This document shows positions 8,327 through 16,369 of a DNA stretch of 42,258 bases, piece by piece. A model generated the notes under the pieces. The model saw only the letters and a program-made list of their open reading frames with translations. It was not told the DNA's origin and did not search any database. Made by a program: the position numbers and the translations under genes. Position 1 is the stretch's first letter; the number at the start of each line of letters is the position of its first letter. The DNA is from Azoarcus sp031546845 (lineage in GTDB: Bacteria; Pseudomonadota; Gammaproteobacteria; Burkholderiales; Rhodocyclaceae), in contig JAVBJT010000020.1 of the NCBI GenBank assembly GCA_031546845.1, positions 1-42,258 on the forward strand, given 5' to 3'.

Positions 8327-8338
8327 CGTAAGCTTACG
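8327..8338. promoter_or_regulatory. 12-bp perfect palindrome upstream of ompR
   Basis: CGTAAGCTTACG is perfectly self-complementary. It sits in the 218-bp spacer between the small exported-protein gene and ompR, 78 bp before the ompR start. It could be a regulator site for either divergent gene. No protein can be assigned. Confidence 0.25.
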
Positions 8339-8415
8339 AAGCGTTACCACAAGTATGCCTGCACCCACACTCACGTTCTGGCATCGACTTGGGCATCCGG
8401 GATAGGATTCGCATC

Positions 8416-9153
8416 ATGAATGGAAAAACTCGTTACCGTGTTTTGCTGGTGGATGACGATGCGCGCTTGCGCGATCTGTTGTCCCGTTACCTGCAAGAGC
8501 AGGGGTTCGCAGTGAAGGCCGTCATCGACGCACCGGCCATGGATCGGGCATTGCACCGAGAACATTTCGACCTGATGGTACTCGACCTAATGCTGCCCGG
8601 AGAAGATGGCCTGGCAATCTGCCGACGCTTACGCGCGGCGGAAAACCACATGCCCATCATTATGCTGACAGCCAAGGGCGACGATGTCGACCGCATCGTC
8701 GGCCTGGAAATGGGCGCGGACGACTATCTGCCGAAACCGTTCAATCCACGCGAGCTTGTCGCGCGCATCCAGGCGGTCATGCGCCGCCACCCCTCGCCAT
8801 TACCGGGCGCACCCACGGCGGATGACGCAACCGTCGTCTTCGGCCGTGTCGAGGTTAACCTCGGCACACGCGCGCTGGTACGCGACGGCGAGGAAATTCA
8901 GCTCACAACCGGTGAGTTTTCTTTGCTCAAGGTGCTGCTGCAACACCCTCGCCAGCCACTGTCTCGCGACAAGCTGATGGAGCTTGCGCGCGGCCGTGAA
9001 TACGGCGTTTTCGATCGTGCCATCGACGTACAAGTATCGCGCCTGCGCAAGCTGGTTGAAGACGATCCGGCCAAGCCGCGTTACATCCAAACGGTCTGGG
9101 GGTTTGGCTATGTCTTTGTTCCGGACGACAACAAATCCGGAGCGGACGTCTGA
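8416..9153 (+). CDS. ompR: Two-component response regulator OmpR
   Basis: OmpR is the cytoplasmic DNA-binding partner of EnvZ. The 245-residue protein has a receiver domain with the acidic pocket DDD (13-15), phosphoacceptor Asp57 in VLDLMLPGEDG, and the conserved Lys in DDYLPKPFNPREL. A C-terminal winged helix (about 135-240) ends in PRYIQTVWGFGYVFVPD. Similarity to enterobacterial OmpR runs the whole length. I chose the ATG at 8416 because AGGA sits 8 nt upstream; the in-frame TTG at 8389 would add an atypical leader. envZ follows after 18 nt. Confidence 0.95.
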   Translation: MNGKTRYRVLLVDDDARLRDLLSRYLQEQGFAVKAVIDAPAMDRALHREHFDLMVLDLMLPGEDGLAICRRLRAAENHMPIIMLTAKGDDVDRIVGLEMGADDYLPKPFNPRELVARIQAVMRRHPSPLPGAPTADDATVVFGRVEVNLGTRALVRDGEEIQLTTGEFSLLKVLLQHPRQPLSRDKLMELARGREYGVFDRAIDVQVSRLRKLVEDDPAKPRYIQTVWGFGYVFVPDDNKSGADV

Positions 9154-9171
9154 ACAGCGGGACGCCCCTCG

Positions 9172-10608
9172 TTGATACGTTCACGCAGGCGTAGGATCAT
9201 CAGTCGCTTAGCCGGTCGATTGAGCGGCCGCTTCTTTGCGGCGTGGCTGCCCCGGACGCTGCTGTGGCAGACCTTTCTGCTCGTCGCCCTGCTGCTGTCG
9301 TTTTCCTTGCTGGCATGGACACAAATCTTCCGCTACTTCGAAGAGCTGCCGCGCGCGCGCGACCTTTCGCAAATGGTCGTCAGCGTGGTCAACCTGACCC
9401 GCGCCGCGCTCATCAACGCCGATGCCAGACGGCGCACCGAGTTGCTCATCGAACTGGCCACGCTCGAAGGCATCCGCATTTACCCAGCGGAGGCATCCGA
9501 TGCGATCAAACCCCTGAGCGACAGCCGCCCCATGCGATTACTTGTGAGCGAGGTGCGCCGCCACCTCGGCTCGCACACACGCTTTGCATCCAAATGGAAA
9601 ACGCTCGACGGCTTTTGGGTCAGCTTCCGTCTCGATGCCGACGACCGCGATGAATATTGGGTGATGCTGCCACAAGACCGGCTAGAAAAACCCGATGCGC
9701 TGGAATGGCTTACCTGGGGTGCCGCCGCTTTGAGCGTGGCCTTGTTGGGCGCATTTCTCATCGTATCGCGCATCGGCTCCCCGTTACGCCAAATCGCCCG
9801 TGCTGCGCGCATGGTCGGCAGCGGTCAGACCCCATCGCCGTTATCCGAATCCGGACCACAAGAAATCGCCGTCGTCGCCCGCGCCTTCAATCAAATGGCG
9901 GGCGATCTGGCTAGAACCGATGCCGACCGGGCATTGATCCTGGCCGGCGTGTCGCACGACCTGCGTACACCGCTGGCACGCTTACGGCTGGGCATCGAGA
10001 TGTCCGGCGCACCGGAAGACGAAGTGGCCGCCATGGGAGCCGACATCGACGAGATGGATCGAATCATCGGCCAATTCCTCGATTTCGGCCGTGGTGCTCC
10101 GCAAAAACCGACACAGGAGATCGATCTGACGGAACTCGCCACCGATCTGATCGACGCTTATCGTCTACGTGGCGCGCAACTGAACCTGGATGCGCCGCCG
10201 GCGGTAACCGTCACGGCCCACTGGCTGCCCTTGCGCCGCGCGCTGATGAACCTGATCGACAACGCCTTGCGTTACGCGGGCGAAGACAAACCGCTGGACA
10301 TCAGCGTCGCCCACGGCAATGGCGAAGTCTCCATCGAAGTCGCCGACCGCGGTCCCGGCATACCGGAAGACGAAGTCGAACGCATGCGCCGCCCCTTTAC
10401 CCGCCTGGAAAATGCGCGCACCAACACCAAAGGCGCCGGGCTGGGCCTAGCCATTGTCGAGCGCGTAATGCGCGCACATGGAGGGCGGCTCGATCTTCTG
10501 CCGCGCGACGGCGGCGGACTGCGCGCGATCCTCTCGCTGCCCGTCGGCGCGCCGCCAGAAGCCCACGGTAAAATCCGCCCGGAAAAACACGGGGAACATG
10601 ACGGATAA
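9172..10608 (+). CDS. envZ: Sensor histidine kinase EnvZ
   Basis: EnvZ is an inner-membrane sensor kinase that phosphorylates and dephosphorylates OmpR. The 478-residue protein has TM1 (about 31-53), a periplasmic region of about 125 residues, TM2 (about 180-199) and a HAMP linker (about 200-252). The H-box GVSHDLRTPLAR contains His262, and the HATPase domain has an N-box LMNLIDNALRYA, DRGPGIP and GAGLGLAIV. No ATG exists near the start. The TTG at 9172, preceded by GGGA at about 9 nt, is the most likely initiator; the TTG at 9220 is an alternative. The gene lies 18 nt after ompR, so the pair is an operon. Confidence 0.93.
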   Translation: MIRSRRRRIISRLAGRLSGRFFAAWLPRTLLWQTFLLVALLLSFSLLAWTQIFRYFEELPRARDLSQMVVSVVNLTRAALINADARRRTELLIELATLEGIRIYPAEASDAIKPLSDSRPMRLLVSEVRRHLGSHTRFASKWKTLDGFWVSFRLDADDRDEYWVMLPQDRLEKPDALEWLTWGAAALSVALLGAFLIVSRIGSPLRQIARAARMVGSGQTPSPLSESGPQEIAVVARAFNQMAGDLARTDADRALILAGVSHDLRTPLARLRLGIEMSGAPEDEVAAMGADIDEMDRIIGQFLDFGRGAPQKPTQEIDLTELATDLIDAYRLRGAQLNLDAPPAVTVTAHWLPLRRALMNLIDNALRYAGEDKPLDISVAHGNGEVSIEVADRGPGIPEDEVERMRRPFTRLENARTNTKGAGLGLAIVERVMRAHGGRLDLLPRDGGGLRAILSLPVGAPPEAHGKIRPEKHGEHDG

Positions 10609-10708
10609 AACGTGAAGGCATCGCCCCCACATGCCGCATCGAAAACGCTTCCCACCCACCACTAAATCGAATATTCCGGCCCGAGCAGAGGCACCACCAA
10701 CAAACCGC

Positions 10709-10714
10709 TATAAT
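10709..10714 (+). promoter_or_regulatory. Consensus -10 element immediately before yciB
   Basis: TATAAT (context GCTATAAT) ends 8 nt before the yciB ATG. The expected start of transcription would be at about 10721-10723, giving an mRNA with essentially no leader. No good -35 is seen at 17 nt. Confidence 0.45.
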
Positions 10715-10722
10715 CCTTGCGC

Positions 10723-11328
10723 ATGAAGTTCCTTTTCGACCTGTTGCCGGTCATCCTCTTTTTCACTACCTACAAGATCGCGAACGTCTATCCCGACGAA
10801 TCGCTATCCCTGGCTATCCGTTGGCTGGGACCGGACATTCTGCCCAAGCAGGCACCGATCCTTCTCGCCACGGCAGTCACCATCGCGGCCACGCTCGTCC
10901 AAATCAGCGCGGTTTGGCTGCGCCACCGCAAAGTAGACCGCATACTCTGGGCCAGCCTGGCAATCGTCACCGTATTCGGCGGCGCGACGCTATTTTTCCA
11001 CGACCCCACTTTTATCAAGTGGAAACCGACCGTGCTGTACTGGCTGTTCAGCACAGTCCTCATCGGCTCCGTTTTCACCGGGCGCAACCTGATCCAAAAA
11101 ATGCTGGAAGCCCAGATCCAATTGCCCGAAACGGTATGGTCCAAGCTGAATTGGGCCTGGATCGGCTTTTTCATCGTCATGGGTGTTCTGAACCTCTATG
11201 TCGCCTACAACTTTTCCGAAGAAACCTGGGTCAATTTCAAGCTTTTCGGCTGTACCGGGCTGACGCTCGTCTTCATTCTCGGGCAAGGACTCTGTCTATC
11301 GAAATACGTCGAAGAGGACACACCCTGA
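10723..11328 (+). CDS. yciB: Inner-membrane-spanning protein YciB / septation protein A
   Basis: YciB is a small polytopic inner-membrane protein linked to envelope integrity and cell division in enterobacteria and to septation in Shigella. The 201-residue product begins MKFLFDLLPVILFFTTYKIAN, the family signature, and has five or six hydrophobic segments including VLYWLFSTVLIGSVFTGRNL. The ATG at 10723 matches the family start; a TTG two codons upstream is less likely because it would precede the inferred transcription start. Its TGA overlaps the next ATG (TGATG), so the yciI-like gene is translationally coupled. Confidence 0.92.
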   Translation: MKFLFDLLPVILFFTTYKIANVYPDESLSLAIRWLGPDILPKQAPILLATAVTIAATLVQISAVWLRHRKVDRILWASLAIVTVFGGATLFFHDPTFIKWKPTVLYWLFSTVLIGSVFTGRNLIQKMLEAQIQLPETVWSKLNWAWIGFFIVMGVLNLYVAYNFSEETWVNFKLFGCTGLTLVFILGQGLCLSKYVEEDTP

Positions 11329-11627
11329 TGCTCTACGCCCTCATCGGCGAAGATGCGCCGAACAGCCTGGAAGCACGCATGGCCGCACGCCCTGCTCATT
11401 TGGCTCGCCTGCAAGCCTTGAACGATGATGGCCGCCTGCTCCTGGCCGGGCCGATGCCGGCTATCGACTCGCCCGATCCGGGACCGGCGGGCTTCGCGGG
11501 CAGTCTGGTCGTGGCGGAATTTGGCTCGCTGGCCGAAGCCGAACGCTGGCTGGCCGAGGACCCTTACACCCAAACAGGTGTATTCGCCCGCACCGTGGCA
11601 CGCCCTTTCCGTAAAGTGCTGCCATGA
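11328..11627 (+). CDS. YciI-like protein (dimeric alpha-beta barrel)
   Basis: The 99-residue protein has the YciI/YCII-related ferredoxin-like fold pattern: MLYALIGEDAPNSLEAR at the N terminus, a central GRLLLAGPMP, and FGSLAEAERWLAEDPY before the final strand. Family members are small cytoplasmic proteins whose biochemical role is mostly unknown. The gene is coupled to yciB upstream (1-nt overlap) and to bolA downstream (ATGA overlap). The yciB-yciI-bolA-ppiC order suggests one transcript. Confidence 0.85.
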   Translation: MLYALIGEDAPNSLEARMAARPAHLARLQALNDDGRLLLAGPMPAIDSPDPGPAGFAGSLVVAEFGSLAEAERWLAEDPYTQTGVFARTVARPFRKVLP

Positions 11628-11911
11628 GCGCCATCCAGAAAATCCGCGAACGCCTGGCGGTGCTCGAACCGCAGTCGATCGACATCGAAGACGACAGCGC
11701 ACTGCACGCGGGCCACGCAGGCGCTCGCGCTGGCAGCGGGCATTATCGCTTGAAGATTGTTTCCGCCGCCTTTGCCGGCAAAAACACGCTGAGCCGTCAC
11801 CGCATGATTTACCACGCACTTGGTGAGATGATGAACATGGAAATTCATGCTCTCGCCATTTGCGCTCAAACGGCCGAAGAGGCCTTAATGCAACTCTCGC
11901 AACCCACTTAA
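11624..11911 (+). CDS. bolA: BolA family protein
   Basis: BolA-type proteins are small class II KH-like proteins that bind monothiol glutaredoxin and act in iron-sulfur metabolism or transcriptional control. The 95-residue product shows the diagnostic C-terminal part: a short strand HYRLKIVSAAFAGKNTLSRH, then RMIYHALGEMMNMEIHALAI. The invariant His of the SRHRMIY segment is present. The ATG overlaps the preceding stop by ATGA. The gene ends 25 nt before ppiC, which has its own strong ribosome-binding site. Confidence 0.93.
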   Translation: MSAIQKIRERLAVLEPQSIDIEDDSALHAGHAGARAGSGHYRLKIVSAAFAGKNTLSRHRMIYHALGEMMNMEIHALAICAQTAEEALMQLSQPT

Positions 11912-11936
11912 CCTACCACCCTGTAAAGGAGTACCG

Positions 11937-12719
11937 ATGAAACGCTTTCCGAGCCGTCTGGCCATCAGCTTGATCGCCGCTTTTCTGACCCAGGCAGCTT
12001 TCGCCGCCGCACCGGTCGCCACTGTCAATGGCACTGCGATTCCAGCCGTGCGCGCCGAGACCATGCTGACCGAACAACGCGCACAAGGCGCGAAGGACAG
12101 CCCGGAACTGCAGAATGCCATTCGCGAAGAACTGATCCGCCGCGAAATGCTGAGTCAAGCCGCGACCAAAAAAGGCATCGACAAGAAGCCGGAAGTCCAG
12201 GCACAGATGGACCTGGCCAAGCAAGCCATCCTGATTCGCGCTTACCTGCAAGATTACGTCAAGAGCAATCCGGTATCCGACGAAGAGCTGAAGAAAGAGT
12301 ACGACGTCATCAAGAGCCGCCTGGGCGATAAGGAATACAAGCCACGGCATGTTCTGGTCGAAACGGAAGACCAAGCCAAGGCGATCATCGCCAAGCTGCA
12401 GGCCGGCACGAAATTCGACGAAGTCGCCAAGGAATCCCGTGACACGGGCTCCAAGGAAAAAGGCGGCGATCTCGGCTGGAGCAATCCCGGCATGTTCGTC
12501 AAGCCCTTCTCCGACGCCATGGTCGCGCTGGACAAAGGTAAGTTCACCACGACGCCGGTGAAGAGCGAATTCGGCTACCACGTCATCCTGCTGGAAGACG
12601 TCCGGGAACTGAAAGCGCCCTCCTTCGACGAAGTGAAGCCGCAGCTGGAACAGCGCCTGCAGCAACAGAAAATCGAAAAGCTGATTACCGATCTGCGTGA
12701 AAAAGCGAAGGTGCAATAA
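11937..12719 (+). CDS. Periplasmic parvulin-type peptidyl-prolyl isomerase (PpiC/PrsA-like)
   Basis: The enzyme assists folding of exported proteins by isomerising Xaa-Pro bonds in the periplasm. The 260-residue protein has a signal peptide (about 1-24, cleaved after AFA) and an N-terminal chaperone-like helical region. A single parvulin domain (about 133-225) holds RHVLVETEDQAKAIIAKL, GGDLGWSNPGMFVKPF and FGYHVILLED. A charged helix ends the protein. A strong AAAGGAG precedes the ATG. It is the last gene of the yciB operon and ends before a strong terminator. Confidence 0.92.
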   Translation: MKRFPSRLAISLIAAFLTQAAFAAAPVATVNGTAIPAVRAETMLTEQRAQGAKDSPELQNAIREELIRREMLSQAATKKGIDKKPEVQAQMDLAKQAILIRAYLQDYVKSNPVSDEELKKEYDVIKSRLGDKEYKPRHVLVETEDQAKAIIAKLQAGTKFDEVAKESRDTGSKEKGGDLGWSNPGMFVKPFSDAMVALDKGKFTTTPVKSEFGYHVILLEDVRELKAPSFDEVKPQLEQRLQQQKIEKLITDLREKAKVQ

Positions 12720-12754
12720 AGCCTCTTTGCACTCGTAAGCGTTTCAGACGCATC

Positions 12755-12792
12755 AAAAAGGCCGGTGGGGCTATGCCCCACCGGCCTTTTTT
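12755..12792. terminator. Bidirectional rho-independent terminator
   Basis: A 17-bp stem (12755-12771 with 12775-12791), core GGCCGGTGGGGC, closes a 3-nt loop. It is preceded by an A-run and followed by a T-run. It lies between the converging ppiC-type gene (+) and acyl-CoA dehydrogenase gene (-) and can end both transcripts. Confidence 0.9.
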
Positions 12793-12811
12793 CATCTACC
12801 GCAAGGATAAA

Positions 12812-14608
12812 TCAGAACGACTCTTCGGCAAGCTCCAATACGCCGGCCGCGCCATTCACGATGGAATAGGACAGCCCGGATGCCTGGCTCAGAATATGAT
12901 CGGCAAAGAAGCGAGCGGTAATGATCTTGCCCTGATAGAAAGCAGCATCGCTCCCCCCTGCACGCAACTTATCCTGGGCAATCAATGCCGCGCGCGCCAT
13001 CTGCCATCCCCCCGCGACAATGCCCAGCAGCTTGAGGAAAGGAACAGAACCGGCGGAAGCCGCCTTGATGTCCTTGTCGTACGTATTGAGGATGTAGGCG
13101 ACCGCCTCTTCCACCGCGACGATGCCTTTGGAAAGCGCCTTGCGGATAGCGGTAAACGCTTCGTCACTCTGTGCGCCAAGCTGGGCTTCGACCTCACGCA
13201 TCTGCGCCAGCACCGCGGTAATCGTAACCCCCTTTTCGCGTGCGATCTTGCGGCCGATCAGGTCGTTGGCCTGGATCGCCGTCGTCCCCTCGTAAATCGC
13301 GGTAATGCGCGCATCGCGTAAATGTTGTGCCGCACCGGTTTCTTCAATGAAGCCCATCCCGCCATGCACTTGTATGCCGGTCGAAGCGATTTCGATTGCA
13401 TTTTCGGTGAACCAGCCTTTCACCACCGGCGTCATCAGATCGACAAAAGCCTGGTTGCGCGCCCGCACGCCCTCGTCGGCATGATGCTTCGCCATATCCG
13501 TGGCGGCGCCGACCACATAAGCGAGCGCACGCATGGCTTCGACCTGGCTCTTCATCGACATCAGCATTCTGCGCACGTCCGCGTGGCGGATGATCGCCAC
13601 CTTCGGGCCGCCACGCACACCGGCCTCGGGCCCCTGAATCCGTTCCTTGGCATAACTGAGCGCATGCTGATAAGCCCGCTCGGCAAGCCCCAGGCCTTCC
13701 ATGCCAACGGCGAAACGAGCCGCGTTCATCATGATGAACATGTACTCGAGGCCGCGGTTCAGCTCACCGACCAAGGTGCCGATCGCACCACCTTTGTCAC
13801 CGAAAGCGAGCACGCATGTGGGGCTGCCGTGGATACCAAGCTTGTGCTCGTTGGCAACGCAGTAAACGTCGTTGCGTGCGCCGAGGCTGCCATCGGCATT
13901 AACAAGGAACTTGGGTACCACGAACAGGGAAATCCCCTTTACCCCCTCGGGTGCATCCGGCAAGCGAGCCAGCACCAGATGCACGATGTTGTCGGTGAGA
14001 TCGTGTTCACCGTAGGTAATGAAAATTTTCTGCCCGAATATCTTGTAGGTGCCATCGCCTTGCGGCTCGGCCCGCGTACGCACGGCGGCAAGATCGGAAC
14101 CCGCCTGCGACTCGGTCAGGTTCATCGTGCCGGTCCACTCGCCGCTGATCATCTTGGGCAGATACATGTCCTTTTGCGCATCGCCGCCGCTCAGCATCAG
14201 CGCCTCGATCGCGCCGCTGGTCAGCATCGGGCACAAGGAAAAGGCCATGTTGGCCGATTTCCACATTTCCATCACTGCGGTCGCCACCAGCTTCGGTAAG
14301 CCCTGGCCGCCATACTTCGGATCGCAAGCCAGCGCGCCCCAGCCCGCCTCGGTAAACTGCCGGTACGCATCTTTCCAGCCGGCAACGGTGATGACTTTAC
14401 CGTTGTCCCACTTTGCGCCTTCCTGATCGCCACGCTTATTCAAGGGTGCGAGCACGCCATTGGCGAACTTTCCCGCCTCCTCAAGGATGTCATTGACGAG
14501 ATCCAGGGAAACATCCTCGTTTCCAGGCAAGCGGGCAACATCCTCCAATTGGGCCAGTTCGCGCATCACGAATTGCATGTCACGGATGGGGGCGGTATAG
14601 GTGCTCAT
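12812..14608 (-). CDS. Acyl-CoA dehydrogenase (large, about 600-residue class)
   Basis: This flavoenzyme oxidises an acyl-CoA to the enoyl-CoA and passes electrons to ETF. The 598-residue protein has the N-terminal extension typical of the DmdC-like class and a core with NLTESQAGSDLAAVRTRAEP. The catalytic segment ITAIYEGTTAIQANDLIGRK includes the expected active-site Glu in YEGT, and an extra C-terminal domain of about 130 residues follows. Chain-length preference is unknown; members include methylmercaptopropionyl-CoA dehydrogenases, so a short-chain or unusual substrate is possible. It is downstream of etfB, etfA and the CbiM-like gene on the same strand, placing the dehydrogenase with its electron acceptor. 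Confidence 0.93.
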   Translation of the reverse strand: MSTYTAPIRDMQFVMRELAQLEDVARLPGNEDVSLDLVNDILEEAGKFANGVLAPLNKRGDQEGAKWDNGKVITVAGWKDAYRQFTEAGWGALACDPKYGGQGLPKLVATAVMEMWKSANMAFSLCPMLTSGAIEALMLSGGDAQKDMYLPKMISGEWTGTMNLTESQAGSDLAAVRTRAEPQGDGTYKIFGQKIFITYGEHDLTDNIVHLVLARLPDAPEGVKGISLFVVPKFLVNADGSLGARNDVYCVANEHKLGIHGSPTCVLAFGDKGGAIGTLVGELNRGLEYMFIMMNAARFAVGMEGLGLAERAYQHALSYAKERIQGPEAGVRGGPKVAIIRHADVRRMLMSMKSQVEAMRALAYVVGAATDMAKHHADEGVRARNQAFVDLMTPVVKGWFTENAIEIASTGIQVHGGMGFIEETGAAQHLRDARITAIYEGTTAIQANDLIGRKIAREKGVTITAVLAQMREVEAQLGAQSDEAFTAIRKALSKGIVAVEEAVAYILNTYDKDIKAASAGSVPFLKLLGIVAGGWQMARAALIAQDKLRAGGSDAAFYQGKIITARFFADHILSQASGLSYSIVNGAAGVLELAEESF

Positions 14609-14659
14609 TTATGAACTCACTCCACGTTGACGATTACATTCGGCCGCAAACCGGCCGCC

Positions 14660-15325
14660 TCATTTATTCAACAAATAACGACGATCATCGAAAGCCGCCA
14701 CCCAGTCGGGGCGATAAACCACCATCAGCGTCACCGCTGCCCCACTGATCCAAGCCTCGGCAAAACCAATCAGAAGGAAAGGCGGCAGATAGTCGTAGAA
14801 AAGAAAATCCGCGGCATAAGCGCCGCCGCACAGCACCGCAAGGCATACGACAAACCCTTGCGCCATGACCGTCAGCGCCGCGCCGAAAAACCCAGTGATA
14901 AAAATGAAAATGAAAAAATGGGCCGGCAGCCAGCGTTCCACGCAACGCTGTATGAAGGCCGCGATATAGACGGGAACGACCACCATCAAAATGAAATTGA
15001 CCGGCCAGGCCATCCACTCGACCGCGCCGTTCAGCATGACCCCTGTCAGCGTGATGCCAAGCGCGAACAAGGCCAACTGCGGGCCGAGCGCCAAAGTCGC
15101 CGCCATTGCGCCCAGCATGTGCAAATCCAGGCCCGGTTTGACGCCGACCCGCAGACTCCAGAACAGCATCAAACCAACGGCAAGGCCAAGCATCAGGTTG
15201 AGCTGGGTGGGCGACTTCAGCTTGTGCCAAGACGCGCGGCGACCCGCGCGCCAAAGCACGATGGCGGACAGCAAAACCATTCCCCAGTGCCACGCCGCAG
15301 GAAAGAGCGAGACAGACAGGTTCAT
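14660..15325 (-). CDS. CbiM-like integral membrane protein (ECF-transporter permease type)
   Basis: The 221-residue protein is hydrophobic with about six predicted membrane helices. LGLAVGLMLFWSLRVGVKPG and LDLHMLGAMAATLALGP resemble the predicted energy-coupling-factor permease / CbiM-like family, whose classical members take up cobalt or nickel. The typical N-terminal metal-binding MHI motif of CbiM is absent, and no ECF ATPase or transmembrane coupling gene lies nearby. Transport and substrate are therefore uncertain. It lies between etfA (32 nt upstream) and the acyl-CoA dehydrogenase (51 nt downstream), probably within their transcript. Confidence 0.7.
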   Translation of the reverse strand: MNLSVSLFPAAWHWGMVLLSAIVLWRAGRRASWHKLKSPTQLNLMLGLAVGLMLFWSLRVGVKPGLDLHMLGAMAATLALGPQLALFALGITLTGVMLNGAVEWMAWPVNFILMVVVPVYIAAFIQRCVERWLPAHFFIFIFITGFFGAALTVMAQGFVVCLAVLCGGAYAADFLFYDYLPPFLLIGFAEAWISGAAVTLMVVYRPDWVAAFDDRRYLLNK

Positions 15326-15357
15326 GGTTTCACGCCTCGCCGCCGCCGGCTATTTCC

Positions 15358-16290
15358 TCAACCGACGGTCGAGGTCAGCTCCGGCACCGCCTCGAACAGA
15401 TCGGCAACCAAGCCATAATCGGCCACTTGGAAGATCGGCGCATCCGGATCCTTGTTGATCGCCACGATCACCTTGGAATCCTTCATGCCCGCCAGATGCT
15501 GAATCGCGCCGGAAATGCCGATGGCGAAATAAAGCTGCGGCGCGACGATCTTGCCGGTTTGCCCGACCTGGTAGTCGTTGGGCACATAGCCCGCGTCGAC
15601 CGCGGCGCGTGAAGCACCAAGCGCGGCGCCGAGTGCATCGGCCAAAGGCTCCAGCATCTTGTGATAATTTTCGCCGCTGCCCAAGCCACGACCACCGGAA
15701 ACGATGATCTTCGCGGCGCCCAGTTCCGGGCGCGCGCTCTTGGTCAGTTCACGGCTTACCAAGGCGGACAAGCCGACATCGGCCGCGGCCGGCAGCGCCT
15801 CGACCGCCGCCGCGCCACCTTCCGCCACGGCGGCAAAAGAGGTGGTACGCACGGTGATGACCTTGACCGCATCGCTACTCTTGACGGTTGCCAAGGCATT
15901 GCCGGCATAAATCGGACGCACGAAGGTATCGGCCGACTCGACGCCGACGATCTCGCTGATCTGCGCCACATCCAGCAAGGCCGCTACGCGCGGCATGGTG
16001 TTTTTCCCGGCGCTCGTGGCGGGGGCGAGAATATGGCTGTAGCGACCACCGATGCCCTTGATCAGTTCGGCCATGTTTTCCGCAAGCTGGGCTTCATAGT
16101 GCGGAGCGTCGGCCACCAACACCTTGGCGACACCGCTAAGCTTCGCCGCCGCATCGGCCGCCGCGCCGCAGCCGCTACCGGCCACCAGCACGTGAATATC
16201 GCCACCGATCTGCGCCGCGGCGCCCACGGTATTGAGCGTGGCGGCCTTGAGCGACTGGTTGTCATGTTCGGCAATGACGAGAATCGACAT
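15358..16290 (-). CDS. etfA: Electron transfer flavoprotein alpha subunit
   Basis: With EtfB it forms the FAD- and AMP-containing heterodimer that takes electrons from acyl-CoA dehydrogenases to ETF:quinone oxidoreductase. The 310-residue protein has an N-terminal adenine-nucleotide-hydrolase-like domain starting MSILVIAEHDNQSLK. The C-terminal FAD domain contains SGGRGLGSGENYHKMLEPLA, APQLYFAIGISGAIQHLAGM and NKDPDAPIFQVADYGLVAD, all signature stretches. It is 79 nt downstream of etfB, in the standard etfBA order. Confidence 0.96.
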   Translation of the reverse strand: MSILVIAEHDNQSLKAATLNTVGAAAQIGGDIHVLVAGSGCGAAADAAAKLSGVAKVLVADAPHYEAQLAENMAELIKGIGGRYSHILAPATSAGKNTMPRVAALLDVAQISEIVGVESADTFVRPIYAGNALATVKSSDAVKVITVRTTSFAAVAEGGAAAVEALPAAADVGLSALVSRELTKSARPELGAAKIIVSGGRGLGSGENYHKMLEPLADALGAALGASRAAVDAGYVPNDYQVGQTGKIVAPQLYFAIGISGAIQHLAGMKDSKVIVAINKDPDAPIFQVADYGLVADLFEAVPELTSTVG

Positions 16291-16369
16291 ATTCAGAATT
16301 CCTTCATCCTAAGAAACAGTTGGCTGGGCAGGAGATCGTCACTGCCACCGCGTCCAACTCAAAAAGGCC

